Shown here: positions 34,880 to 43,185 of the stretch, piece by piece
How the letters are laid out: every line of letters starts with the position of its first letter
Position numbering within the stretch: position 1 is the first letter of the stretch
Assembly: GCF_012927105.1 (NCBI RefSeq)
Contig: NZ_JABBFV010000026.1
Location: 1 to 54,928, forward strand
DNA length: 54,928 nucleotides
Direction: 5' to 3'
DNA from: Sphingobium psychrophilum
GTDB lineage: Bacteria; Pseudomonadota; Alphaproteobacteria; Sphingomonadales; Sphingomonadaceae
The notes under the pieces: model-generated
Database searches by the model: none
What the model saw: the letters and a program-made list of their open reading frames with translations, nothing else
What the model was told of the DNA's origin: nothing
Made by a program: the position numbers and the translations under genes

Positions 34880-35926
34880 ATGCCCTGCTCCGCCGTCTCC
34901 CCCACTATATTGCTCGGTACGCCAGCAGAGTCGTCCGTCAATCGATATATTGGCGAGAATCAGTGGTTGCGCGGCGCCCTTGGCATCAGCGCGGCGGTGT
35001 TTGTTGCAAGCCTCGTTGGCTTGTCGTCGCGTCATGCCTTCTCGGTGTCTTTCTGGCCAGCCAATGCCATTCTGGTTGGCTTGTTGCTGCGCGACCGCTC
35101 TTTGCACAACGCACCGGCATGGCTGGGTGCCTTGCTTGGCTATATGGCGGCCGATCTCGTTTTCGGGCGCACATTGTCTTTGGCCGCTTTCTTCGCTGCT
35201 ACCAATGTCGTTGGGGCCTTCACGGCCACGATATTGCTGCGCCGCCTCGACTCACGGGATCTGGCGTTAAGGCGGGTTCATTCCGTGATCCGAATCCTCG
35301 CATGCCTGATCCCGGCCTGTTTCGCCGCCGCGATCTGTGGCGCGTTGCTCGTCAGGGTCCAGTTTCATGGGTCAATGAGCCAGGCACTCATGACCTGGCC
35401 GGCGAGCGAACTTGTCAACTATCTGATCATGCTTCCCGCCATGCTGACCGTAGGGTGGAAGGACATCGCACGACGCATATCGCAGAGCAATTCGATCAAC
35501 AGCATCGGTAAGCTCGGCCCGGCAGTTTTCCTCATCATTTCTTGTGCTGCGGCGACAATATTTGATGGACCAGGCAGCATAATTTTCCCGCTGCCAGGCC
35601 TGCTGCTTTGCGCTCTTGTCTATTCTCTTCCGGTGACAGCTCTGTCGTCCATGCTCGTCGGTACTGCATTTCTGATGATGCTTGGTCTTGGCGTGATAGA
35701 CATGGGTCAGAACATGGCGATCCCTTATATGGTCGTCTCGGTCCGTATAGCCGTCGCCTTTTTGGTCATGGTGCCGTTGACCATCAGTAGCGCAATGGCC
35801 GTTCGCGACGATTTGTTGGGAGAATTGCGCAAGGCGGCAGATCATGATGGTCTGATACCAACCTGCATTGATCACGACCCACGTGCCCATTTGCGGCGTC
35901 CAATTGTCATGATGCGCCAGGGCTGA
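34880..35926 (+). pseudogene. MASE1-GGDEF diguanylate cyclase, 5' fragment (cut by IS630)
   Basis: This is the N-terminal part of a membrane-bound diguanylate cyclase. Bases 34880-35855 encode a MASE1 sensor domain of about eight helices (LGISAAVFVASLVGL..., FWPANAILVGLLL, AWLGALLGYMAADLVFG). A linker ending LRKAADHDGL runs into the first GGDEF residues. At 35856 the IS630 element begins and the frame stops inside it at 35926. Joined to 37027-37550 and dropping one copy of TGA, the frame continues as DGLTGLLNRR, the usual GGDEF entry motif, giving a 499-aa ancestral protein. The fragment alone would be a sensor without an output domain. Confidence 0.9.
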
Positions 35927-37023
35927 TCGATCAGCCTGTTCCAGGCTTCGCAGCAAAGGTCGACGATGTTGTCGTGGGACGTGAAGATGCGGTTGGATAG
36001 CCAGTTATCGCGCATGAACTGCCAGATATTTTCGACCGGGTTGAGTTCAGGACATTTTGGCGGCAGCGGAACGATGCTGATATTATCGGGTACTTCCAGC
36101 TTCCCGGTCATGTGCCATCCGGCCTGATCCATCAGCAGCACGCCGTGGGCACCTGGTTCGATAGCGAGCGATATCTCCGCCAGGTGCAGCGACATGGTCT
36201 GGGTATTACAGAAGGGCAGGACCAAGCCAGCGCCCTTGCCAAGCTCAGGGCAGATAGCGCCGAAGATGTAGGCTGATTTGGTCCTCTGATCCTTGGGCGC
36301 TGAAGGCCGGGTGCCGCGCCTGGCCCAGCGGCGGGTGATCTTGTTTTTCTGGCCGATACGGGCCTCGTCCTGGAACCATACCTCTATGGGCGTGTCGCGC
36401 GGGAGAGCGGCTTTGATCTTTGCCAGCTCGGCTGCAAAGCCCCCTTTTTGAAGTCCTCCATCGCATATTCGTTCTGGGCATGGTGACGTGGGCGTGCCGT
36501 CAATTTCACATAGCCCAGCTTTTTCAACTCTCGCCCTACGGTCGTTTCCGTCAGAGACACCCCAAATTCGTCATGAAGCCACCGCGCCAGGTCGATCAGC
36601 CGCCAACGCACAACTCCATGGATCGCTGGTATCGGTCCACTTTCAACGACCTACGCGAGCGCTTGGCGCTGGGTATCATTCAGCAAGGGCGGCTTGCCTG
36701 GGGCCTTGCCGTCAAGGAGACCCGCTGGACCTCGGGCGTTGAACCGCACCACCCAATCCCGCACGATCTGCAGGGTCACTCCGCCGATGCGCGCGGCATC
36801 GCTGCGGTTCGCGCCATCATAGATTTCCGCCAAAGATAGCAGTCGGCGTCCCTGGTTCGCGCTCTTTGTCGTCCGCGCCAGTCGCCTCAAGCCCGCTGCA
36901 TCAAAGTCGTCTCGCAATCCAATCGCTGCACCCATGACAATGCCCTCCAACCCGAAGACATAGATTCATAGTTTCGCCGCTTTGGGAATCCCCCACGTGA
37001 GTCAGCATCACGGACGGATGGTA
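35856..37023 (-). mobile_element. IS630-family insertion sequence
   Basis: A 1168-bp element with terminal inverted repeats. The left end TACCAACCTGC... at 35856 is matched by the complement of ...GGATGGTA ending at 37023, with about 21 of 30 positions agreeing and a shared CACGTG at the inner edge. It is flanked by TGA at 35853-35855 and 37024-37026. The ends themselves carry TA, as expected for a TA-targeting family. It lies antisense inside the diguanylate cyclase gene, and its transposase is broken. Confidence 0.85.
35872..36935 (-). pseudogene. IS630-family transposase, interrupted
   Basis: Homology to ~350-aa IS630 transposases spans the whole interval. It starts MGAAIGLRDDFD at 36935 with the HTH region (AARIGGVTLQIVRDWVVRF). 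An in-frame TAG at 36651-36653 interrupts the text after QRQALA; the same frame then continues to YAMEDFKK. At an A5G5 run (about 36443-36452) the reading must shift to continue as FAAELAKIKAALP, EVWFQDEARIGQKNK, LLMDQAGWH and PELNPVENIWQFMRDNWL, the catalytic regions. The A5G5 could be a programmed shift site, but the amber codon makes this copy probably inactive. Confidence 0.8.
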
Positions 37024-37550
37024 TGACAGGGCTTCTTAACCGCCGGGCATTCGAACAACGGCTGGACACGCAACTGGCCGTTCCCCTGCGACAGGGTTCG
37101 AGCCTTCTCATTCTTTGGATCGACATCGATTTCTTCAAGTTGATCAATGACCGCCATGGCCATCCGGCAGGCGATGCGGTCTTGCAAGCCTTCGCCGCTA
37201 CGGCACGTTCCTGTTGCAGGGCGAATGATTTTGTAGGACGATTGGGAGGGGAAGAATTCGCTTTGGTAGCGCAGGTGTCGAGCGCCGATGACGCCCAGGA
37301 GATAGCCAATAGGCTACGTGAAGCGTTCGCGGCGCAGACCCTCATATGGGAAGGTGCCGCAATCCGAGCAACCGTCAGTATTGGCGCCTGTTATCTAAAT
37401 TGCGTGCACCAGGATATGGCGACCCTTATCCGTGATCTCGACACGGCTCTTTATGACGCAAAACGCAACGGCCGCAATCGTATCGAGTGGCTTGAACAGG
37501 ATGTTTCGCGACGGGATAGGGTTATAGGGCCAAGACTGGCAAGGGCCTGA
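37023..37550 (+). CDS. GGDEF domain, 3' fragment of the disrupted diguanylate cyclase
   Basis: A 175-aa ORF encoding a nearly whole GGDEF domain: MTGLLNRRAFE, IDIDFFKLINDRHGHPAGD, an intact GGEEF active site (37245-37259) and an RxxD inhibitory site (RAND, 37218-37229) five residues before it. These predict c-di-GMP synthesis with product inhibition. The ATG at 37023 is formed by the last base of the IS630 element and the TG of the duplicated TGA, and the GGACGG upstream could act as a ribosome binding site. It may therefore be expressed as a soluble cyclase lacking its MASE1 sensor. Expression is not shown. Confidence 0.88.
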   Translation: MTGLLNRRAFEQRLDTQLAVPLRQGSSLLILWIDIDFFKLINDRHGHPAGDAVLQAFAATARSCCRANDFVGRLGGEEFALVAQVSSADDAQEIANRLREAFAAQTLIWEGAAIRATVSIGACYLNCVHQDMATLIRDLDTALYDAKRNGRNRIEWLEQDVSRRDRVIGPRLARA

Positions 37551-37577
37551 TGCTTCCGAGTATAGAGCTGGAGATGC

Positions 37578-38219
37578 TCAGCGATTTACGCGTCCTATCC
37601 ATTCGGCAAGGCCTGTGGCCTGGTCGTAGCTGCTATCCCCACATGCGTCTGGCCATTTTTGAAGCCATAGATCAAGCTCATCATATCCCATGGTGTGACT
37701 GAAATGAAGGCCGGCCTCATTGCCTTTGATCCAGGCCAGTCGGGCTTCCCGGCGACCTAGTCCCTGCAACTCGACGAGCAGCAGATCCCCGATATGAAGC
37801 CATGGCGCAACACCGCGGATTTTCATCCCACCAAGCGATATATCGACACTCAGGCACAAATGGGTCGCGCGGGGGCCGACAATCTGCACGGGTCTTTCCA
37901 ATTGCAATCGAACCGATTCCTGTCCGCCATGGGCGCGTTTGCCCGCTTCGACCACATCCGACGGATTGACGGGACGATCAAACAAGACAGGAACGAGAGG
38001 GCCAGCAATGTCCCCCACCTGACCGGGTAGAAGATAATTTCCTCGTAAACCTATGCGAACGATCATGCCTGGCTCAAGCAAAAGGCGGGTCGCGATCATG
38101 ACATGACTGGTCGACAATTTGCGCACGATGCATAGAGCTTGCGCATGATCATTTTGAACGCTGCCAATGTGGAGCAGCGACAGGCCGCTATTCATCATCA
38201 TAGCTTCATCATTCCTCAC
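37578..38219 (-). CDS. PilZ-domain protein
   Basis: A ~213-aa cytosolic protein with two beta-rich segments. The second carries VRLQLERPVQI and VDISLGGMKIRG, the arginine-rich and (D/N)xSxxG motifs by which PilZ domains bind c-di-GMP. The first (RKLSTSHVMIATRLLLEPG...) looks like a degenerate PilZ-like repeat. It lies 21 bases downstream of flagellin on the same strand, and convergent to the GGDEF fragment. A role as c-di-GMP receptor in motility or polymer control is inferred. The start is uncertain: GTG 38219, or one of three ATG codons near 38195-38201. Confidence 0.78.
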   Translation of the reverse strand: MRNDEAMMMNSGLSLLHIGSVQNDHAQALCIVRKLSTSHVMIATRLLLEPGMIVRIGLRGNYLLPGQVGDIAGPLVPVLFDRPVNPSDVVEAGKRAHGGQESVRLQLERPVQIVGPRATHLCLSVDISLGGMKIRGVAPWLHIGDLLLVELQGLGRREARLAWIKGNEAGLHFSHTMGYDELDLWLQKWPDACGDSSYDQATGLAEWIGRVNR

Positions 38220-38240
38220 CAGCGTCTATCGCTACCATCC

Positions 38241-39329
38241 TCATTCGATGAGCTTGAGCACGTCACGTTGACTGGCATTGGCCTGCGCAAGCATCGCGGT
38301 CGATGCCTGGGAAAGGATCTGGTTCTTGGCGAGATTGGTTGTCTCAGCGGAAAAATCCGCATCCTCAATGCGGGATCGTGCCTCGGTTAGATTGATCATC
38401 CCATTTTGCATATGCGCGGAAACAGATTCAAGGCGCCGCTGCATGGCACCAAGTGCGACGCGACCGTTGGAAATCTGCGCGATCGCCGCATCGATCACAT
38501 CAAGCCCATGGGCGGCCGTGACGCCGATATCGGCATAGCTCTTATAGTCGGAATCAGTGTATTGCACATAGCCTGACGGATCACCCCAAGCGTGAACCCC
38601 ACCACTATCATAGTCGCAGGTCCGGGCAACATCGACATCGGCATCAAGCGTAAGATCGATATTGGCGATTCCGACAAAGCGCATCGTGCCACCGACGGCC
38701 GTTTCCGTGCCGAGCAGCGTGAATTGATCTTCGCTGCTCCGGAGCGTCGGCAGTGCGAGCATCACGGCGTCAGTCGCATTTGCCCCGGTTTGTATCTTGA
38801 TTGCCTTGCCACCTGCACGGCGGACCGTCTCATCCTGACCCACATGGTAGACCGCCGTATCGCGCAGATCGCCATCGCGATTATGATCGATGGCCAAAAT
38901 GCCATTGGAGGTATCTGAAAAAAGCTTGGTCCCGTTAAATTGCGCCGTTTCCAACACATCATCGATCTGGGCGACCGTTTGTGCAAATTCGGCCTGAAGT
39001 GCGGCGCGATCATTGGCATTATTGGTGCCGTTGGCCCCTAAGAGCGCGAGTTCCCGCAGCCTTTGTAAGCTTGCTTCGACCTGTGCGAGCGTGGATTCAG
39101 CCGTCTGAGCCAGCGAAATGCCGTCCAACGCGTTGCGCTGACCTACCTCCATTCCCCTGATCTGGCTGGTCATGCCGGTCACAATGGCAAGACCTGCAGC
39201 ATCATCCTTGGCAGAATTGATACGCTTGCCCGTCGAAAGACGCTCGCTCGCCTGCCCCAGAGCGGTGTTGGCGGACTCTATGGCGCGCTGCGCGCGCAAA
39301 GCGGCGCTGTTCGTCCCAATGACAGTCAT
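38241..39329 (-). CDS. Flagellin
   Basis: A 362-aa filament protein with conserved ends. The N-terminal D0/D1 reads MTVIGTNSAALRAQRAIESA ... ERLSTGKRINSAKDDAAGLAI. The C-terminal D1/D0 reads AVALGAMQRRLE-like followed by NLTEARSRIEDADFSAETTNLAKNQIL. The variable middle includes an acidic DHNRDGDLRD segment. ATG 39329 is chosen because AAGGAG lies nine bases upstream and it gives the canonical N-terminus; the frame extends to 39527. No other flagellar structural genes are in the window, so this is an isolated flagellin, followed by the PilZ gene and divergent from the histidine kinase. Confidence 0.94.
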   Translation of the reverse strand: MTVIGTNSAALRAQRAIESANTALGQASERLSTGKRINSAKDDAAGLAIVTGMTSQIRGMEVGQRNALDGISLAQTAESTLAQVEASLQRLRELALLGANGTNNANDRAALQAEFAQTVAQIDDVLETAQFNGTKLFSDTSNGILAIDHNRDGDLRDTAVYHVGQDETVRRAGGKAIKIQTGANATDAVMLALPTLRSSEDQFTLLGTETAVGGTMRFVGIANIDLTLDADVDVARTCDYDSGGVHAWGDPSGYVQYTDSDYKSYADIGVTAAHGLDVIDAAIAQISNGRVALGAMQRRLESVSAHMQNGMINLTEARSRIEDADFSAETTNLAKNQILSQASTAMLAQANASQRDVLKLIE

Positions 39330-39526
39330 CGACTTGTCTCCTTGGCTATAATCCGGGCGGCACGGGTCGCATAGCGCCGCCCGGACATCGGAGCCTATTG
39401 GGGTCCGATCAGAGCGTGATGCCGCCGCAGCGGCGCCAAGCCTATCCGGGCAAATCCCGGACTGGATGGATAGGCCAGGGAAAATTCCGGCTTGGCTGTG
39501 TAGCCCCAGGCGATAGAAGCTGTGCA

Positions 39527-41122
39527 ATGCAGATATGGGCCATTCATCAGCATCTTATCGAACGGGTCAGCCATGTTCGCGCCGAGACCTGGTTGCTGCT
39601 TCTAATCTATCCGCTCGCGTTCAAAGCCGCGCATATGGCGGCGAGCCCTTGGGGCGGCGCGCATTTCTTCAGTCTCTGGTATCCCGCAGCCGGCGTCCGA
39701 TTTGCGCTGTTGTGGCGTGTGGGTGCACGATTTACGCCCCTGATCATGATCGAGGAATGTCTTGTCCAGGTCGCGACAGGCACGGTGGAACTTCACCATC
39801 CTGAATTCCTGAACCATCTGGGCGGTGTTGCTCGCGCCCCTCTGGCCTACGGAGCGATGGTGGCCCTTGTCCGCTTCATTGAAACCAAAGGCCGGTCGGA
39901 ACTGGCAATCGCCCCAATGCCCTTTGGCCTGGCTACGGTGCTTTCGCCGACCTTGGCCGCATTCGTGGCCGGCCTGTGGGAATGGATATGGCCAGGCTTA
40001 TCGACCGACCTTTCCACGCAACCTTTTGCAACAATGATCGCTGCCTTCCTGATTGGTGATCTTCTGGGCGTCCTGCTGTTGGCGCCAGCCCTGTTATGGC
40101 TGTTTGACCCTTCTAACCGCTGGGGTCTGGGGATATTGAGTGGGACCCGCGCGATTGAAGCCGCTATCGTTTTTCTCGCTGGATGGCTCCTGGCGGCAGG
40201 GTTAGCGTCGGTCCAGCCTCAGATCGCTGTCATGCCGGTGCTGATCGCCGCCATATGGGCCGGGATCAGATGTGGACGCCATGGCGCCTGGGCGGCCATC
40301 ATTCTGTCGGCAGCCATCATCCTTCCCTGGTCTGCTGCTGAGCAATCTGTTTCCACCAGGCTGGCACTCCATATGACCCTCGCGGCTATGGCCATAGCAG
40401 CCTATCTCGCCGGCAGCTTTGCCGAAGCGCAACTCACCGCACGACAGGATATCGGACGGCGCGATCGCATGTTGTTCCAGGCTGAGCGCCTCAAGACCCT
40501 GCGTGCCATGTCGGTGGCCATCATTCATGAAATCAGTCAACCCTTATCGACCCTGGCGATTGAGACGCGACATTTGTCGAAGCTGGCCGATGACGGTGAC
40601 TGGGACCGCGCCGACATGGCCCAAAGTATCGAACTGATTGATCGCAAGACGGCATTGATTGCAGATATGGTCCGCCGCTTGCGAAGCTTTGGCGGGAGAA
40701 GCGTTGATGAGCCGTCGACCATTTCGGTGGCGCAGCTTCTGCGCGACTGCGTCACCATTCTCGAACGCGAAGCGCTGGACAAACAGTGTCAGATCAGGCT
40801 GGAACCAGTGGACAGCCAGCTTGTCGTGATGGGACACGAAATCGAACTCATGCAGATACTGATCAATCTGTTGCGCAATGCCATCGCAGCCTCTCCTGGA
40901 ACGAGTATCAGCATTTGCGTGACATGTGCCAAGGACGCGGTCGCCATTGCGGTGGAAAACAGGCTCGTCCAGCCGGGTCGAGACCCTGGCGGCATGGGCA
41001 TTGGTCTGATGGTTGCCAGGGCGATAGCCAATGCCCACGGTGGCGACTTGGTACGCGAAAAGGACAGCGACAAGGTGCGGCATACGGTACAGCTGCCGTT
41101 CGAAATGATGTCTCATGGCTGA
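39527..41122 (+). CDS. MASE1-domain sensor histidine kinase
   Basis: A ~531-aa membrane sensor kinase. An N-terminal MASE1 domain of about eight helices (WLLLLIYPLAFKAAHMAASPWGGAHFFSLWYPAAGVRFALLW...) precedes a HisKA region with phospho-acceptor His334 in AIIHEISQPLSTLAIE. The HATPase has an N-box LMQILINLLRNAIAASPG and G-box GMGIGLMVARAIANAHGG. It belongs to the FixL/DctB-like kinase group. It probably phosphorylates the response regulator whose gene overlaps its end by eight bases. ATG 39527 is preferred over an in-frame start at 39398. The signal sensed is unknown. It is divergent from flagellin. Confidence 0.9.
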   Translation: MQIWAIHQHLIERVSHVRAETWLLLLIYPLAFKAAHMAASPWGGAHFFSLWYPAAGVRFALLWRVGARFTPLIMIEECLVQVATGTVELHHPEFLNHLGGVARAPLAYGAMVALVRFIETKGRSELAIAPMPFGLATVLSPTLAAFVAGLWEWIWPGLSTDLSTQPFATMIAAFLIGDLLGVLLLAPALLWLFDPSNRWGLGILSGTRAIEAAIVFLAGWLLAAGLASVQPQIAVMPVLIAAIWAGIRCGRHGAWAAIILSAAIILPWSAAEQSVSTRLALHMTLAAMAIAAYLAGSFAEAQLTARQDIGRRDRMLFQAERLKTLRAMSVAIIHEISQPLSTLAIETRHLSKLADDGDWDRADMAQSIELIDRKTALIADMVRRLRSFGGRSVDEPSTISVAQLLRDCVTILEREALDKQCQIRLEPVDSQLVVMGHEIELMQILINLLRNAIAASPGTSISICVTCAKDAVAIAVENRLVQPGRDPGGMGIGLMVARAIANAHGGDLVREKDSDKVRHTVQLPFEMMSHG

Positions 41123-41717
41123 GCCGGGCCCTGTCACTATAGTCCATGTTGTGGACGATGATCATGATCTGGGACGGGCTGTCGCCCGCCTGCTGACCCG
41201 CCTTGGCCACAGAGCTACCGCGTTTGAGAATCCGGTTGATATGATGAACCATCAGCGCAATGAACAGGCCCACTGCTTGGTGACAGACATCATGATGGCA
41301 GAGCTGGACGGATTTGCCTTTGCTGAACAGGTCCGGGCACAGGATCCAGCAATCGCCATCATCTTCATGACGGCTTGGCCATCAACGGCGAACGCGGTTG
41401 ATGCCGTTCGGCTCTATGGCGGCCTGGACTATCTTGAGAAGCCACTTGACGAAGTGCGCCTGGCTGCAGCTGTAGCCGAGGGGGCGGGCTGGAGCTTGAA
41501 ACGTCGCGACGCGCTCGGGCGTATCGGCATGCTGACACCGCGTGAGCGCGAAGTCTTTGCCTGCTTAGGCGAGGGCATGAGTAACAAGTTGGTTGCCTCC
41601 ACGCTGGGCCTTAGCCCTAAAACGATTGAGGATCATCGGGCTGCGATCATTATGAAAACCGGGGCTGCCAGTCCCGCAGCGCTCATTGCTTTGTTCAGAG
41701 CTACTCAAGGCGCATAG
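41115..41717 (+). CDS. LuxR-type response regulator (FixJ-like)
   Basis: A 200-aa regulator. The receiver domain has an acidic pocket VVDDDHD, phospho-acceptor Asp58 in LVTDIMM, and TAW plus YLEKPLDE (Lys near 109). The LuxR/GerE helix-turn-helix is LTPREREVFACLGEGMSNKLVASTLGLSPKTIEDH. It overlaps the kinase gene (ATG at 41115), so the two form a coupled two-component system. The cellulose operon starts about 400 bases downstream on the same strand and is an obvious candidate target, along with flagellin. FixJ-family architecture is clear; target genes are inferred. Confidence 0.92.
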   Translation: MAEPGPVTIVHVVDDDHDLGRAVARLLTRLGHRATAFENPVDMMNHQRNEQAHCLVTDIMMAELDGFAFAEQVRAQDPAIAIIFMTAWPSTANAVDAVRLYGGLDYLEKPLDEVRLAAAVAEGAGWSLKRRDALGRIGMLTPREREVFACLGEGMSNKLVASTLGLSPKTIEDHRAAIIMKTGAASPAALIALFRATQGA

Positions 41718-42112
41718 GGACAGGGACTGCGCGCGGGCGCAAGAGATCGCACGATAACGAGCTGTAGGATCTGTCATCGAGGGTGCAGTTGCGCCATGGC
41801 GCAACGCGTGACGTAACCTGCTCATTCGCACAGCAGGCCGCGCGACCTAGACATAACGGCGAATTCAACGCAATCGATGACCACCAATCTCCCTCAACCT
41901 CTAGATAATCTTATCAGGCGAGCATAGATGAGATATGTCTATGTTGCATGATTTTGGTGTTACGCCAATCTATAGTTTGAATTTCTGCACGAGAGCCGGT
42001 TCAGGCATCGTCGTCTTTTGAGCTCACTTAATCGATCTCATCGGCACCCCTGCTTTTTTAAACATCTCGTTAACCATTAAACCCTATCTTTGCCGCTGCG
42101 GAACATGGGGAT
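41718..42112 (+). promoter_or_regulatory. Intergenic region upstream of cellulose operon
   Basis: A 395-bp gap upstream of bcsR and the likely promoter and operator region of the bcs operon. It includes an 18-bp perfect palindrome (41788-41805), an inverted repeat CATAGA-N9-TCTATG (near 41922-41942) and the AT-rich stretch TTTTTTAAACATCTCGTTAACCATTAAACC close to the start. No consensus promoter was assigned with confidence. Confidence 0.5.
41788..41805. promoter_or_regulatory. 18-bp perfect palindrome
   Basis: GTTGCGCCATGGCGCAAC is a perfect palindrome 70 bases after the response regulator gene and about 310 bases before bcsR. It could be a dimeric regulator operator for the cellulose operon or a short stem ending the kinase-regulator transcript. 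There is no T-run. Confidence 0.45.
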
Positions 42113-42469
42113 ATGTTTATGCGATCGGATGCTGAAACTCTCCTGGCCCGGCTGGGGCGCACGGACTTTCGTTATAGAGAGTTTAGCGACTCCTTTGCCG
42201 ACATGGAATTATGGCCTATTTTCGAGGCGTTGTTGAAGGATGAACGCGTGGTGGGCAGGCGGCTTTCGCCACTCGATACGCGCGACGACAGCAATATCAT
42301 CACAGATGCGCGACAGCGCGCTGCAACGCCGTCGCCACCAGGTGCAGGAACAGCGGGCATATTTGGTGCTTATGCAACAGCCCAAGGCGGTCGCGATCAG
42401 CGTCCGTCTGTCGATGTACGCAATTTTCTGGCCGGTCTTTCGGCCAACAAAGCAGATCGGCAAGACTGA
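42113..42469 (+). CDS. bcsR: Cellulose biosynthesis protein BcsR-like
   Basis: A 118-aa small cytosolic protein. The N-terminal ~45 residues (LLARLGRTDFRYREFSDSFADMELWPIFEALL) resemble the short BcsR/YhjR family that partners BcsQ in cellulose synthase regulation. The rest is a Ser/Pro/Gly-rich, probably disordered, tail longer than in enterobacterial BcsR. It overlaps bcsQ as TGATG. The start may be ATG 42113 or ATG 42119, both near GGGGAT. Family assignment is moderate; the context strongly supports it. Confidence 0.68.
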   Translation: MFMRSDAETLLARLGRTDFRYREFSDSFADMELWPIFEALLKDERVVGRRLSPLDTRDDSNIITDARQRAATPSPPGAGTAGIFGAYATAQGGRDQRPSVDVRNFLAGLSANKADRQD

Positions 42470-43185
42470 TGGCATTGATCCTATGCCATTCGCCAAAGGG
42501 CGGCGTGGGCACCAGCTTCATAGCGGCCCAGCTCGCCATCGCCTTAGCCGGGCAGGGGCATGATGTCACAGCCGTTGATTTCACCTATCAGGATGCCCTC
42601 AAGCTTTTCTTCGGACTGCTGCCAACACAGCCGTTGATGGAAATGGGGCAGGCGACCAGCCAATCGATGGTCGTTTCCGGCGTGGAGTTGCTTAGTGCCC
42701 ATAGCCTGAGCAGGGATCCCCATTTTCGCGAGCTATTGGCTCGGCCCGGACACTCGCCCTTTGAGAGCGACAAACTGTTCATCGCCGACGTTGCTGCTGG
42801 CGATCGCGAAACGAAAGAGCTTTTGCTGCCCCACGCGATGTTGCACATCTGCACCTTGCTGCCACGTCCCGGTTCGCTCGCTGCCCTCACCAAGGTACAG
42901 CCAGGAACGCCGACGATCGAGTTGCCGCGCACTGTCTTCGTTCTGAACCAGCTTGACGATACCCATCGCCTCTCGCGCCACAGCCATGTCTTCATTCGAG
43001 AGCTGTTTGGAGACAAACTCATTGGTACCGTACGGCGTGATGAAGGCGTCAACGAGGCGGCGGCTATGTTCGAGCCGACCGCCAAATTCGCTCCGGCGAG
43101 CGCAGCCCTTGTCGATTTGAAGACGTTGGCATTGGCCGTCGAAGCGCGTTGTGGCTTGGCTCAGGCCGATGGGGATCAGCCGTGA
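42469..43185 (+). CDS. bcsQ: Cellulose biosynthesis ATPase BcsQ (ParA/MinD-like)
   Basis: A 238-aa P-loop protein starting MALILCHSPKGGVGTSFIAAQLAIALAGQG, the BcsQ form of the Walker A motif, where the usual GKT is replaced by GTS. VTAVDFTYQDALKLFFG follows, as in BcsQ. In enterobacteria BcsQ with BcsR supports assembly and polar placement of the cellulose synthase complex. The ATG at 42469 overlaps the bcsR stop, and its own stop overlaps the bcsAB GTG (GTGA), so the operon is translationally coupled. Confidence 0.85.
   Translation: MALILCHSPKGGVGTSFIAAQLAIALAGQGHDVTAVDFTYQDALKLFFGLLPTQPLMEMGQATSQSMVVSGVELLSAHSLSRDPHFRELLARPGHSPFESDKLFIADVAAGDRETKELLLPHAMLHICTLLPRPGSLAALTKVQPGTPTIELPRTVFVLNQLDDTHRLSRHSHVFIRELFGDKLIGTVRRDEGVNEAAAMFEPTAKFAPASAALVDLKTLALAVEARCGLAQADGDQP

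Noticed and set aside
39340..39527. Sigma54 promoter for flagellin
   Set aside because: A TTGGC ... TGC pair is present on the minus strand but with seven instead of ten bases between the GG and GC elements.
42058..42077. CtrA-like site (TTAA-N8-TTAACCAT) before bcsR
   Set aside because: The spacing is eight rather than the usual seven bases and the stretch is simply AT-rich. The half-site alone is too short to claim.
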